From assembly GCF_001270745.1 (NCBI RefSeq), contig NZ_LFXL01000030.1, positions 98,851 to 162,850 on the forward strand: 64,000 nt of DNA, given 5' to 3'. Below the pieces are notes generated by a model. The model made no database searches, had not been told where the DNA came from, and saw only the letters and a program-made list of their open reading frames with translations. Both the position numbers and the translations under genes were made by a program. This stretch comes from Jiangella muralis (lineage in GTDB: Bacteria > Actinomycetota > Actinomycetes > Jiangellales > Jiangellaceae). Shown here one piece after another: positions 1-8,687 of the stretch (the first letter of the stretch is position 1; every line of letters starts with the position of its first letter).

Positions 1-757
1 ACAGCGTCGGCTCGAGGTCGTCGCCGAGCTCGCGCTGCGTCGCGGCGAGGCCGGCCAGCGCCTTCTCCAGCTCGTCGCCCAGCACCGGTTCGGCGCCGGT
101 GACCAGCCCCGGTTTGAAGACCGACTCGAAGAAGACGCCGTACGCACGGTGGATGCGCAGGCTCTCCGCCAGCCGCCGCACCGGGTCGGGGTCGAGGTCG
201 ACCCGCAGGTCCACGACGGTGCCCTGCCACGGGTGCGCGGGCTTCTCCCCCGTCACCACCCGAAGCGCGGCCGACATCCGGCCGCGCACGTCGCCACCGG
301 CGTCGTCGCCGGCTTCGAGGCCGGCCAGCAGCCGGTCGGCGAAGTCGCCGCCCGCGCCCCGGAACGCCTCGACGACCGCGGGCAGCACGCCGTCGTTGTC
401 GAGCATGTTGCCGACAGCGACCACCGGCCCGTCCACCACGGCGCCGCAGGACGGCACGCAGCGAACGCCGGTGTGGTGGGCGACGGTGCCCGCCGTGTCG
501 ACGTACGCCACCTGGCGGATGTCACTGTCGGGGTCGTCGGCGACCAGCTTGGCCAGCGCCTCGTCCGCGCGGGTTCCCCGCTCGATGAGGTCGAGGCCGA
601 GCGGCCCGTACGACACCTCGACGAACGACTGGGTGGCGACGACTCCGACGCCGGGCCGGGTGTGGTCGGCCACCGGCCCGACGCCGTACGCGTGGGTGGC
701 GGTCGCCAGCCCGAGCCGGCCGGTCGCGTCGTCCCTGGCGAGCAGCGAGAACGTCAT
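1..757 (-). CDS. DUF1028 (predicted Ntn-hydrolase fold) protein, 3' end outside window
   Basis: The ATG at 757 opens a frame that runs off the left edge without a stop (252 codons visible). The N-terminus MTFSLLARD and the following blocks GVGVVATQSFVEVSYG and GNMLDND match the DUF1028 family, thought to have an Ntn-hydrolase fold with a nucleophile exposed near the N-terminus. The biochemical role is unknown. It starts 3 bp after the NTF2-like gene ends, so the two are co-transcribed from the promoter next to the operator at 1353. Its place in a hydrolase regulon suggests an amidase or peptidase step, but that is inference. Confidence 0.8.
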   Translation of the reverse strand, partial: MTFSLLARDDATGRLGLATATHAYGVGPVADHTRPGVGVVATQSFVEVSYGPLGLDLIERGTRADEALAKLVADDPDSDIRQVAYVDTAGTVAHHTGVRCVPSCGAVVDGPVVAVGNMLDNDGVLPAVVEAFRGAGGDFADRLLAGLEAGDDAGGDVRGRMSAALRVVTGEKPAHPWQGTVVDLRVDLDPDPVRRLAESLRIHRAYGVFFESVFKPGLVTGAEPVLGDELEKALAGLAATQRELGDDLEPTL

Positions 758-760
758 GGC

Positions 761-1327
761 TCAGCTCGCGGGTGCGCCGGCGAGGGCGGTGTAGTCGGTG
801 CGGACGCCGCGGGAGTGCGGCGTGTTGCCCATCCCGCGCCGGTCGGCGGCGTCGTCGCGGGTCTTCGCGGCCGGCGCCTCGTCGTCCGGCGGCCGGGTCG
901 AGCAGTGGAAGTGCCACATCCGCCACTCCGGGTTGCCGTCGCCGTCGTCGCGCTTGTAGACCTCCGTCGAGCGGTAGTACGCCGGCCGGTCGATCCGCTC
1001 CGGCAGCTCGCCGCCCTCGTCGTCGCGGACCCGCCAGGCCGGGAAGCTGCCCTCGGAGACGACGTAGGCGAGGTCGCCGCTCACGTCGACGCGCATGACG
1101 TAGTCCTCGCACAGCCCCCACTCGTCGGTCCGCGCGTAGAACGACCACAGGTTCGCCAGGTCGTCCACCCCGAAGTACGGGTGGTCGTTCAGGTTGAACA
1201 TCAGAAAGCTCTCGTCGCCCGTCGGGAAGACCGTGCGCATGAGCGGGATGTTGATCTGGAAGTTCGAGAAGTACCAGTCGCGGTGCAGGCGGAGGATCTG
1301 CTCCTCGTCCGATGCCTGGGTGGCCAT
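761..1327 (-). CDS. NTF2/SnoaL-like protein, copy A
   Basis: 188 aa with the small alpha+beta cone-fold pattern of SnoaL/NTF2-like proteins. The N-terminal block LHRDWYFSNFQINIPLMRT, HPYFGVDDL, WSFYARTDEWGLCED and WHFHCSTRP are nearly the same as in the paralogue at 14384-14935. NTF2-like proteins can be isomerases, cyclases, dioxygenase small subunits or binding proteins, and no catalytic residue can be fixed here. It is the first gene after the operator at 1353-1367 and is followed at once by DUF1028. Both copies in the window hold this operator-proximal position, which suggests a shared early role in the pathway. Confidence 0.8.
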   Translation of the reverse strand: MATQASDEEQILRLHRDWYFSNFQINIPLMRTVFPTGDESFLMFNLNDHPYFGVDDLANLWSFYARTDEWGLCEDYVMRVDVSGDLAYVVSEGSFPAWRVRDDEGGELPERIDRPAYYRSTEVYKRDDGDGNPEWRMWHFHCSTRPPDDEAPAAKTRDDAADRRGMGNTPHSRGVRTDYTALAGAPAS

Positions 1328-1352
1328 GCGACGTCTCCTTCCGGCCGAAACT

Positions 1353-1367
1353 TGTAATCACATTACA
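1353..1367. promoter_or_regulatory. Operator 1, TGTAATCACATTACA
   Basis: Inverted repeat TGTAAT-N3-ATTACA, 25 bp upstream of the NTF2-like start at 1327. It is one of four near-identical 15-bp sites in the first 15 kb (others at 7470, 14966 and 15014). The symmetry and length suit a winged-helix dimer such as a GntR/FadR-type repressor, but no such regulator gene is in the window. The rest of the 1368-1474 gap shows only imperfect CGTTGATCA-type repeats. Confidence 0.75.
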
Positions 1368-1474
1368 TACGTTGGCGGGTGCTGACTAGCCCTCTGGAAC
1401 GCGGGACCGTTGATGATCACCGACGTTCATTGGTGTCCTGGCGCCAGCGATCGCCGTTGATCATGGGGAGAAAG

Positions 1475-2773
1475 CTAGAGGGGCAGGGCGGCGCAGTCGT
1501 CGGCGTCGGCGAACCCGGTGAGGGCGTCGAACGCCCCCGCAGCGCCGCCGAGGCGGACGAACTTGGCCCGCAGCTCGTCGCGGGTCGCGGGGTCGCTGTG
1601 GTGGCCGTGCGGGTTGTCGACCCGGACCTCGGCGACAGCGCCCGAGGCGAGGCTGATCCGGACCCGGGCCGGCGCGGCGTCGGGCCATCGGGCGTCCAGC
1701 TCCGGGTCGGCCCGGACGCGGACGCGGGCGGCCAGCGCGGCCACGTCCGGCCGCCAGTCGAAGGCGGCGACCCCCGTCGCGCCGGTGCGGATCGCGGCGG
1801 CGACGGCGTACGGCAGCGAGAACCGGGTCGACAACGCGTTGGGCGCGGCCTGACGGTCGACCCGCAGGTTGGCGCTGACGGTGTCGACGACGACCTCGGC
1901 CACCTCGTCCGGGTCGCCGGACAACCGCGACCAGGCCCGGACGGTGGCGTCCAGCGCGCTGTGGGTCAGCGCGCACGCGGAGTGCAGCTTGACGTAGTTG
2001 CGCCGGATCCGCAGCGTCGATGGCTGCACCGGATCGCGCAGGCCGCCGGGGTCGAGAGCGTAGGGCGCGACGACGGAGAGGTGCGAGCTCAGCGAGCCGG
2101 TGAAGCCGGCCCGGTGCAGCATCGACGCCTGGACGCCGGCGCGGTTGGCGTGGCCGGTCCAGCTGTTGCGCGCGGTGGCGCCCTCGTAGCAGGCCGACCA
2201 GCCGGTGAGCAGCGGCTGCGTCGCCGCGACGCGGACCAGGGCGACCGGGTCGTCGCCGCGCAGCATCGCCACGGCGGTGGCGGCGCCCAGCGCGCCGAAG
2301 TGCCCGTGCGGGTGCATCGGCTGCGGGAGGCGGAACGACTCGAACAGCCGCGCGGCCACCTCGTACCCGGCGACCAGCGCGGCGCCGAGCCGGGCGCCGT
2401 CCGCGTGCACGGTCTCGGCTGTGGCCAGCGCCGCCGGCAGGACGTGGATCGCGGGATGCCCGGTCGGCCGGTAGCCCTCGTCCAGCTCCAGGAAGGTGCC
2501 GGCCGTGCCGTTCACCCAGGCCACCGTCGCCGGGTCGCCGCGCGGCCGTCCCGGCCCGAGGGTGCGGGCCGGGCCGGCCGGCCCGAGGCCGAGGAGCGGG
2601 TCGCCGACGAGCGCCCCGATCTCGGCGGTGCCGGCGCCCGCGGCCATGACGCCGACGGTGTCGGCCAGCACCATTGCGGCGTGCTCGCGCAGGTCGTCCG
2701 GCAGGTCGGTCCAGCGCAACGCGGCGGCCTCCGCCACGCGGCGCTCCAGCAGCGCGATCAGCTCGTCCGTCAC
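1475..2773 (-). CDS. MmgE/PrpD family protein (2-methylcitrate dehydratase-like)
   Basis: 432 aa from a GTG at 2773 that overlaps the TGA of the upstream hydantoinase-like gene (GTGA). The N-terminal helix with LADTVGVMAAGAGT, then NGTAGTFLELDEGY and GYEVAARL, are typical of MmgE/PrpD. Members dehydrate or isomerise tricarboxylic acids (2-methylcitrate dehydratase, cis-aconitate decarboxylase), and many actinobacterial members are uncharacterised. It is the last gene of the five-gene operon 7446-1475. Next to ring-opening hydrolases it probably acts on a carboxylic-acid product late in the pathway. Family is clear, substrate unknown. Confidence 0.88.
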   Translation of the reverse strand: MTDELIALLERRVAEAAALRWTDLPDDLREHAAMVLADTVGVMAAGAGTAEIGALVGDPLLGLGPAGPARTLGPGRPRGDPATVAWVNGTAGTFLELDEGYRPTGHPAIHVLPAALATAETVHADGARLGAALVAGYEVAARLFESFRLPQPMHPHGHFGALGAATAVAMLRGDDPVALVRVAATQPLLTGWSACYEGATARNSWTGHANRAGVQASMLHRAGFTGSLSSHLSVVAPYALDPGGLRDPVQPSTLRIRRNYVKLHSACALTHSALDATVRAWSRLSGDPDEVAEVVVDTVSANLRVDRQAAPNALSTRFSLPYAVAAAIRTGATGVAAFDWRPDVAALAARVRVRADPELDARWPDAAPARVRISLASGAVAEVRVDNPHGHHSDPATRDELRAKFVRLGGAAGAFDALTGFADADDCAALPL

Positions 2774-4173
2774 GCGACCGGCGCCTCGTGCCGGGCCGCG
2801 ACGAAGCGGCCGCGGCGCTCACCGACCGGCTCGCCGTCGCGCATCGCCAGCTCACCGCCGAGCAGCGACGCGACGACCCGGCCGCGCAGCTCCCAGCCGT
2901 CCCACGTCGTGACGGGGTTCAGCGCGTGCATCCGCTCGTTGGCGATGCGGGCCGAGCCGCGCGGGTCGACCAGCGTGAGATCGGCGTCCGCGCCGGGGCG
3001 CAGGCTGCCCTTGCGCGGCCACAGGCCGTAGAGCCGCGCGGTCCCGGCCGAGAGCACCTCCGCCAGCCGCGACGGCGTGATCCGGCCGCGCACCATCGCG
3101 TCCACCATGAGCGGCGCCAGCGTCTCGACCCCCAGCCCGCCGGCGGGCGCGTCCTCGAACCCGCGCAGCTTCTCCTCCAGCAGGTGCGGCGCATGGTCGG
3201 AGCCGACCGAGCCGATCGTCCCGTCGGCGATCCCGGCCCACAGCGCGTCCTGGTCGGCCTGCGACCGCACCGGCGGATAGACCTTGATCGCCGGGCCGAG
3301 CCGATCAGCGTCCGCGTCGGTCAGCGTGAGGTACTGCGGACAGGTCTCGGCCGTCACGGCGGCGCCGGCGGCCCGCGCCTCGCGCACCACGGTCGCGCCC
3401 GCGGCCGACGCCATGTGCACGACGTGGAACCGGCAGCCGGTGGCGAGCGAGAACTGGGCGCCGACGGCGATCGAGGCGGCCTCGGCCACGGCCGGACGCG
3501 CGGCCAGCAGGTCGTCGTAGGTCGTGATCGGGTGCCCCAGCAGCTCGGCCGACCGGGCGAGGACGTGCCGGTCCTCGCAGTGCGCGGCCAACAGCCCGCC
3601 GTAGCCGGCCACCGTGCGGAACAGCTCCAACACCTCGCCGTTCTCCGGCGGCAGCAGCAGCGACTCCGGCGGCGCCGCCGCGAAGTTGTAGACCAGCCCC
3701 TTGGTCTCCTTGTCCAGCGCGTAGCCCCAGAAGAACTTCACCGCGACGGCGCCGGCGGCGTGCAGGAGCGGGACCTGGTCGAGGTTGGCCGGGCCCAGCG
3801 CCATCCCCCACAGGCCGAAGTCGGTCCAGGCGCGGGCGGCGTGGGCGGCCCGGCGCTGCTCGAACGTCGCGACGTCGGTGACGGCGGGCACGGCGTTGGG
3901 CATCTCCAGCACGGTCGTGGTGCCGCCGCACAGGGCGCCCAGCGTCGAGTGGTGGAACGTCTCCTTGTGCGTGTGCCCCGGGTCGCGGGAGTGCACGTGC
4001 GGGTCGATGAAGCCGGGGAACACCAGCAGCCCGGCCGCGTCCACCCGCTCGTCGGCCGCGACGGCGGAGCCGCGGTCGAGCCATGCCTCGACCCGTCCGT
4101 CCGCCAGCAGCAGGTCGGCCGGGATCGGCCCCTGCTCGGTGATCAGCTCTCCCCCGGTCACGACCGTCCTCAC
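2770..4173 (-). CDS. Dihydroorotase/hydantoinase-type cyclic amidohydrolase A
   Basis: 467 aa. The start is taken as the GTG at 4173, which overlaps the TGA of the upstream M20 gene; an in-frame ATG at 4284 lies well inside that gene and is unlikely. Metal-site residues of the dihydroorotase/allantoinase/hydantoinase group are visible: H59-x-H61, the lysine to be carboxylated K146 (AVKFFWG), H198, H253 and D326 (GSDHAPH). The family hydrolyses cyclic amides in dihydropyrimidines, hydantoins or allantoin. The adjacent M20 carbamoylase-type enzyme would take the opened ureido acid. Substrate cannot be read from sequence; dihydroorotate is possible because of the PyrE-like neighbour. Confidence 0.88.
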   Translation of the reverse strand: MRTVVTGGELITEQGPIPADLLLADGRVEAWLDRGSAVAADERVDAAGLLVFPGFIDPHVHSRDPGHTHKETFHHSTLGALCGGTTTVLEMPNAVPAVTDVATFEQRRAAHAARAWTDFGLWGMALGPANLDQVPLLHAAGAVAVKFFWGYALDKETKGLVYNFAAAPPESLLLPPENGEVLELFRTVAGYGGLLAAHCEDRHVLARSAELLGHPITTYDDLLAARPAVAEAASIAVGAQFSLATGCRFHVVHMASAAGATVVREARAAGAAVTAETCPQYLTLTDADADRLGPAIKVYPPVRSQADQDALWAGIADGTIGSVGSDHAPHLLEEKLRGFEDAPAGGLGVETLAPLMVDAMVRGRITPSRLAEVLSAGTARLYGLWPRKGSLRPGADADLTLVDPRGSARIANERMHALNPVTTWDGWELRGRVVASLLGGELAMRDGEPVGERRGRFVAARHEAPVA

Positions 4174-5453
4174 GACGCACCTCCGGTGGGCTCGAGAACC
4201 GCGGCCGCGGCCCGGGCGTCCAGCCGGAGCAGCGCGGCGAGCAGCAGGTCGGCGCCGGCCGCCAGCTGGGCCGGCTCGGTCCACTCCTCCGGGACGTGGG
4301 ACAGTCCGTGCCGGCTCGGCACGAAGATCATCGCGGTCGGCACCAGGCGGTTCACCATCTGCGCGTCATGGCTCGCGCCGGAGGTGAGCACCCGGTAGCG
4401 CAGGCCCCGGTCCGTCGCCGCCGCGGTCACCTCGGCGCGGACCCAGTCGGGCAGCACGACGGCGGACGTGTCGGCGAGCAGCCGGGCGTCCAGCCGGGTG
4501 CCGCGACGCAGGCACGCGGCCCGCATGCGGGTGACGATCTCGGCCGCGGAGTGCCGCTGCCGGTCCGCGTCGACGTCGCGCACGTCGAGGGAGAAGGTCG
4601 CCTGCCCGGGGATGGTCGTGATCGAGCCGGGCAGCACGCTCAGCCGCCCGACCGTCGCCCGGGTCCCGCGGTGACGGGGGTCCAGCGCCACCTGCTCGGC
4701 CAGCAGCACCGCCTCAGCGGCCGCGGCCAGGGCGTCGGAGCGGCCCGGCATCGGTGTGCCCCCGGTGTGCGACGCCTGCCCGGTGACGGTCAGTTCGATG
4801 CGGGTGGAGCCGGAGATGAGGTCGACGACGCCGACGTCGAGCTTCGCCCTCTCCAGGACGGAACCCTGCTCGACGTGCAGTTCGACGAAGGCGGACCACT
4901 CGGCGGCGGCCCACGCCGTCCGGGCGGCGGCGTCGGGGTCCAGCCCGACGCCGGCCATCGCCTCGGCCAGCGAGACGCCGTCACGGTCGCGCCGGGCATC
5001 GAGCTCGTCCCGCGACGACAGCCCGGCGGCCAGCTTCGAGCCGCAGCAGGCCTGGCCGAAGCGGGCGCCCTCCTCACCGGCGAACGCGACGAAGCGCAGC
5101 GGCAGCGCGGTCTCGACGCCCGCCTCGTGCAGCAGCCGGGCGACTTCGACGGCGGCCATCGTGCCGGCGATGCCGTCGAAGCGGCCGCCGTTGTAGACGG
5201 AGTCGAGGTGGCTGCCGGTGCCGGTGGCGGGACCGGCGGCGCGGCCCGGGCGGGTCGCGATGGTGTTGCCGGCGGGGTCGACGGCGATCTCGCAGCCCGC
5301 GGCGGCCATCCACTCGGCGAAGCGGGCGTGCGCCTCGCGTTCCAGCGGCGTGTAGGCGAGCCGGGTCACGCCGGGACCCGGCTCGCTCAGCGCGGCCATC
5401 GTCTGCAGCGTCGACCAGAGCCGGTCCGGGTCGGCCGGGCGCACCGTGCTCAT
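4170..5453 (-). CDS. M20 Zn-hydrolase, N-carbamoyl-amino-acid/allantoate amidohydrolase type
   Basis: 427 aa from the ATG at 5453 (ATGA overlap with the upstream PyrE-like gene). Family motifs are in order: GSHLDSVYNGGRFDG (metal ligands H82, D93), FAGEEGARFG (E127/E128), ELHVEQG (H193) and the C-terminal SGASHDAQ. These are the metal and substrate motifs of L-carbamoylases, ureidoglycolate/allantoate amidohydrolases and beta-ureidopropionases, which release ammonia and CO2 from a ureido acid. It sits directly upstream of the cyclic amidohydrolase gene, the classic hydantoinase-carbamoylase pairing. The exact substrate is unknown. Confidence 0.9.
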   Translation of the reverse strand: MSTVRPADPDRLWSTLQTMAALSEPGPGVTRLAYTPLEREAHARFAEWMAAAGCEIAVDPAGNTIATRPGRAAGPATGTGSHLDSVYNGGRFDGIAGTMAAVEVARLLHEAGVETALPLRFVAFAGEEGARFGQACCGSKLAAGLSSRDELDARRDRDGVSLAEAMAGVGLDPDAAARTAWAAAEWSAFVELHVEQGSVLERAKLDVGVVDLISGSTRIELTVTGQASHTGGTPMPGRSDALAAAAEAVLLAEQVALDPRHRGTRATVGRLSVLPGSITTIPGQATFSLDVRDVDADRQRHSAAEIVTRMRAACLRRGTRLDARLLADTSAVVLPDWVRAEVTAAATDRGLRYRVLTSGASHDAQMVNRLVPTAMIFVPSRHGLSHVPEEWTEPAQLAAGADLLLAALLRLDARAAAAVLEPTGGAS

Positions 5454-6040
5454 GACGCCGTCCGGCCGCGGTTCGCGGTGTGCCGCAGCTCGTCGTCGGA
5501 GAACAGCCGGTCCAGCGTCACCGCGACGCCCTCCAGCAGCTCCGCGGCGCCGTGGCCGCGGTCGACGGCCGCCAGCACGCCGGCCACGACGGCGCCGCAC
5601 TCGCGCACCGCGCGCACCGCCTCGGCGGCCGAGGCGCCGGTGCCCGTGACGCCCTCGACGACGAGCACGCGCTCACCGGCGTGCAGTTCGCCGTGCAGGC
5701 CCAGCCGCGGCCCGTCGCCGGACTCCACCACGCGGGCGACGACCAGCGGCAGCCCGGTCTCCAGGGCCAGCGCCGCGCCCAGCACCAGCGAGTGCGGATC
5801 GCGGCCGACCAGGCGGTCGACGCCGGCCGGGACCCGTCCGGCGAGGATCGAGGCCAGCCGCCGCAGCACCGTCGGCTTGGTGAGGAACTGGTCGGCGTCG
5901 ATGAACTCGCCGTGGGTGCCCCACGCGGCCGCGACGAGGTCGGCCAGCAGCTCGTCGCGCCGCACGTCGTCGGGCTGGAAGACGCTGAGATCGCCGACGG
6001 CCAGCGCGGTCAGGAAGTCGGGTGGACGGGCGGAGGTCAT
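5450..6040 (-). CDS. Orotate phosphoribosyltransferase-like protein
   Basis: 196 aa, ATG at 6040 with ATGA overlaps on both sides, so it is embedded in the catabolic operon. The type I phosphoribosyltransferase fold is suggested by FLTKPTVLRRLASIL, the substrate-domain core LVLGAALALETGLPLVVAR and the PRPP-loop-like VLVVEGVTGTGAS. In canonical enzymes the PRPP loop has two acidic residues before V-x-T-T-G; here the second is glycine (E-G). This could alter PRPP or metal binding. It may salvage a free base made by the pathway, or be a binding/regulatory derivative. It is unlikely to be the cell's main pyrE, given its context. Confidence 0.72.
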   Translation of the reverse strand: MTSARPPDFLTALAVGDLSVFQPDDVRRDELLADLVAAAWGTHGEFIDADQFLTKPTVLRRLASILAGRVPAGVDRLVGRDPHSLVLGAALALETGLPLVVARVVESGDGPRLGLHGELHAGERVLVVEGVTGTGASAAEAVRAVRECGAVVAGVLAAVDRGHGAAELLEGVAVTLDRLFSDDELRHTANRGRTAS

Positions 6041-7446
6041 GCGGGGGTCCTCTCGATCGGCGGCAGCACGCCGGCGGCCTCGGCCGCGTGCCAGAGACGG
6101 TCCACCGCGGCGGCGGCCTCGTCGACGACTCGGCGCTCGTCGCAGCCGGCCACCGTGCCGCCGTCGACGACCATCCGGCCGTCGGCCATGACGAAGGCGA
6201 CGTCGGCCGGGGTCGCGTTCCAGACCAGGTTGCGCAGCGGGTCGCGGACCGGCTGCAGGTGCGGCGCGGACAGGTCGACGCCGATGAGGTCGGCGAGGCG
6301 GCCGGGCTCGATCCGCCCGGTGTGCCCGCCCAGCGCGGCGCCGCCGGTGCTGGTGGCGGCGGCCAGCAGCGTCGGCGCGTCGGCCACGGCCCCGTCGCCG
6401 CTGGTGAGCTTCGCGATCAGGCCCGCGGCGCGCAGCTCGCCGAAGTGGTCGAAGCGGTAGGCATCGGTGCCGATGCCGGTGCGCACCCCGGCGCGGTGGA
6501 ACCGCTCGAACGCGACCGTGACGCCGCTGCGGGCGAACGTGAGCGGACAGTGCGCCAGCGTCGTGCCCGAGTCGCGGAGCAGGTCGAGATCGCCGTCCTC
6601 GACGTACACGCCGTGCGCCACCACCGTGCGCGGGCCGAGCAGCCCGGTGTCGTGCAGGTACTCGACGGGGGTGCGCCCGTGCCGGGCCCGCACCCGCTCG
6701 ACCTCGTTGCGGCTCTGGGCGACGTGGATGGTGACGAACGTGTCGCGCTCGGCGGCCAGCGCGGCGATGCGGCGGAGCAGCCGCGGTGAGCAGGTGTCCG
6801 TGGCGTGCGGCCCGAACCCGACCCGGGTGCGCCCGCCGGGGCCCTCGTCGTACCGGTCCGCGACGGCGAGCGCGGCGGCCAGCGAGGCGTCCTCGTCGAT
6901 GTCGTCGTAGCGCGGGCGGCCGCGGTCGTCGAGGCCCCGGCTGGGGGTACTGAAGATGTACGGCGCGGCGAAGAGGCGCAGCCCGAGCTCGGATGCCGCG
7001 TCCAGGAACCCGTGGTGCTGGGCGCGCGGCATGTCCAGGACGCTGGTGGTGCCGGACCGGAGCAGTTCGAGCACCGCCAGCCGGTACACCGCCCGCAGCT
7101 CGTCGTCCGTCAGCACCTCGCTCGCGAGGTCGCCGAGCGGCAGCAGCAGGCCGTAGACGATGGCGTCGGCCGCGACCCCGCCCGGCGTGCCGGCGCCGAC
7201 GTCGTCGACGATGCCGCGGAAGACCGGGCCGTTGAGCGCGTGGTTGTGCAGGTTGACGAAGCCGGGCAGGACGACGCCGTGCGGCAGCTCGATCCGCCGG
7301 TCCGCCTCGACCACCCGGCCGCGGACGACGTCCTCGACGCGGTTGCCGCGGACCAGCACCGTGACGTCCTCGGCCGCCTCCACTCCCCCGGACGGCGACG
7401 GCAGCAGGGTCCAGCGCGCGACCACCGCGGTGAGCTGGTCCGGCAT
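6037..7446 (-). CDS. Amidohydrolase, chlorohydrolase/deaminase type A
   Basis: 469 aa, ATG at 7446 with an AAGGGAG ribosome site at 7451-7457. It has the subtype III amidohydrolase ligands: H67-N-H69 (NLHNHAL), the later HVAQ and AHGVY histidines, and the metal aspartate in GIGTDAYRFD. This group (SAH/guanine/cytosine deaminases, atrazine and triazine chlorohydrolases) removes amino, chloro or thio groups from heteroaromatic rings. It is the first gene of the five-gene minus-strand operon and lies under the operator at 7470. A likely first step is ring deamination before ring opening by the hydantoinase-like enzyme. Confidence 0.87.
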   Translation of the reverse strand: MPDQLTAVVARWTLLPSPSGGVEAAEDVTVLVRGNRVEDVVRGRVVEADRRIELPHGVVLPGFVNLHNHALNGPVFRGIVDDVGAGTPGGVAADAIVYGLLLPLGDLASEVLTDDELRAVYRLAVLELLRSGTTSVLDMPRAQHHGFLDAASELGLRLFAAPYIFSTPSRGLDDRGRPRYDDIDEDASLAAALAVADRYDEGPGGRTRVGFGPHATDTCSPRLLRRIAALAAERDTFVTIHVAQSRNEVERVRARHGRTPVEYLHDTGLLGPRTVVAHGVYVEDGDLDLLRDSGTTLAHCPLTFARSGVTVAFERFHRAGVRTGIGTDAYRFDHFGELRAAGLIAKLTSGDGAVADAPTLLAAATSTGGAALGGHTGRIEPGRLADLIGVDLSAPHLQPVRDPLRNLVWNATPADVAFVMADGRMVVDGGTVAGCDERRVVDEAAAAVDRLWHAAEAAGVLPPIERTPA

Positions 7447-7456
7447 GACGGCTCCC

Positions 7457-7486
7457 TTGCGCAGGGTTTTGTAATCCGATTACATT
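7457..7486 (+). promoter_or_regulatory. Predicted leaderless promoter of the isoaspartyl-dipeptidase-like gene
   Basis: A -35-like TTGCGC (7457-7462) and a -10-like TACATT (7481-7486) are 18 bp apart. The -10 ends 7 bp before the GTG at 7494, and no ribosome-binding site lies between them, so the transcript is probably leaderless. The operator 7470-7484 covers the spacer and the -10. Confidence 0.5.
7470..7484. promoter_or_regulatory. Operator 2, TGTAATCCGATTACA
   Basis: Perfect inverted repeat TGTAATC-C-GATTACA between the divergent starts 7446 (minus) and 7494 (plus). It overlaps the likely -10 of the plus-strand promoter and lies 24 bp upstream of the minus-strand start, so one bound dimer could control both units. 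It matches the sites at 1353, 14966 and 15014. Confidence 0.8.
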
Positions 7487-7493
7487 AGCACTC

Positions 7494-8663
7494 GTGAACC
7501 AGCTCTGTGTCATCCGGAACGGCCACGTCCACGCGCCCGGCGACATCGGCGTCCGCGACCTGCTGCTCGCCGGCGGGCGCGTCGTCGCGATGGAGGACCG
7601 CCTCGATCTGGGCGGCCTGGAGGCCGTCGAATTCGACGCCGCCGGCCGCCGGGTGGTGCCCGGTCTCGTCGACGGTCACCTGCACGTCATCGGCGGAGGC
7701 GGCAACGAGGGCTACGCCTCGCGGATCCCCGAGTTGTGGGCCGGTGAACTGGCGCTCGCGGGCATCACGACCGTCGTCGCGCCGCCGGGGCTGGACATGG
7801 TGGCCAAGAACCTCGAAGGGCTGCTGGCGAAGACGTACGCGCTGGAGAGCGAGGGCATCTCCGCCTACGCGATGGCCGGCGGGTTCCAGCGGCCGTTCCG
7901 CACCGTCACCGGCTCACTGCTCGGCGACCTCTTCACCATCGAGAAGTTCATCGGGGTGAAGGTCGCGCTGGGCGAGGTCAAGGCCACCCCGTTCCGCGAC
8001 GAGGAACTGGTCCAGCTGGCCGGGCAGCTGCACTACCTCGCCGGCGCCACCGGCAAGGCGTGCCTGCTGCACGCGCACCTCGGCCAGTCGCCCGACCCGG
8101 CCGGGCAGTTCCTGCACGCCATGCGCACGTCCGGCGTTCCGGCCCACCGGTTCCAGGCGACGCACGGCAACTACACCGAGCACACCATGCAGGCGGTGCT
8201 CGACGTCGCGGCGGCGGGCGGCTACGTCGACTTCAACCCGATCCTGACGCCCGCCTTCGGGCACCCCCGCGCGGTGCCTGCCGCCGAGGCCGTCGTCCGG
8301 ACCCTCGCGGCCGGCGTCGACCCGAGCCTGGTGACGATGACGACCGACGGCAACGCCAGCGTCCCGATCCTGCGGCCGGACGGCACCCGCGACGTGTACG
8401 AGAAGAGCCTCGGCTGGCTCTGGGACACGGTGGTCGAGCTGCTGTGCGAGCATGGGGTGCCGCTGGAGCTGGCGCTGTCGTTCGTGACCAGCAACCCGGC
8501 CCGGGCGCTCGGGCTGGACCGCAAGGGCGGTATCCGGGTCGGCGGCGACGCCGACCTGCTCATCGTCGACGACGAGCTACGGATCGTCGACGTGTTCGCC
8601 CGCGGCCGCCGCATGGTGGCCGGCGGCGAGGCGCTGGTCCGCTCGATGTACGAGCCCGCCTGA
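7494..8663 (+). CDS. Isoaspartyl-dipeptidase (IadA)-like amidohydrolase
   Basis: 389 aa from a GTG at 7494. The IadA pattern is visible: H62-L-H64 in GHLHVIGGGGNEG, a candidate carboxylated lysine K156 (GVKVALGE), H193/H195 (HAHLGQ), H224 (THGN) and D285 (TTDGNASVP). IadA enzymes are two-zinc peptidases cleaving beta-aspartyl dipeptides, but relatives act on other N-acyl amino acids. It stands alone on the plus strand, divergent from the deaminase operon, and shares its operator. It may release aspartate or another amino acid from an intermediate; substrate not determinable. Confidence 0.83.
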   Translation: MNQLCVIRNGHVHAPGDIGVRDLLLAGGRVVAMEDRLDLGGLEAVEFDAAGRRVVPGLVDGHLHVIGGGGNEGYASRIPELWAGELALAGITTVVAPPGLDMVAKNLEGLLAKTYALESEGISAYAMAGGFQRPFRTVTGSLLGDLFTIEKFIGVKVALGEVKATPFRDEELVQLAGQLHYLAGATGKACLLHAHLGQSPDPAGQFLHAMRTSGVPAHRFQATHGNYTEHTMQAVLDVAAAGGYVDFNPILTPAFGHPRAVPAAEAVVRTLAAGVDPSLVTMTTDGNASVPILRPDGTRDVYEKSLGWLWDTVVELLCEHGVPLELALSFVTSNPARALGLDRKGGIRVGGDADLLIVDDELRIVDVFARGRRMVAGGEALVRSMYEPA

Positions 8664-8687
8664 ACCGTTCGCCGCTTTGGCTGCCGC

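Noticed and set aside
5450..7546. One 698-codon minus-strand gene spanning the deaminase and PyrE-like region
   Set aside because: Its first part is a shifted-frame shadow of the deaminase; only the last 196 codons from 6040 are real, as shown by the ATGA overlap.
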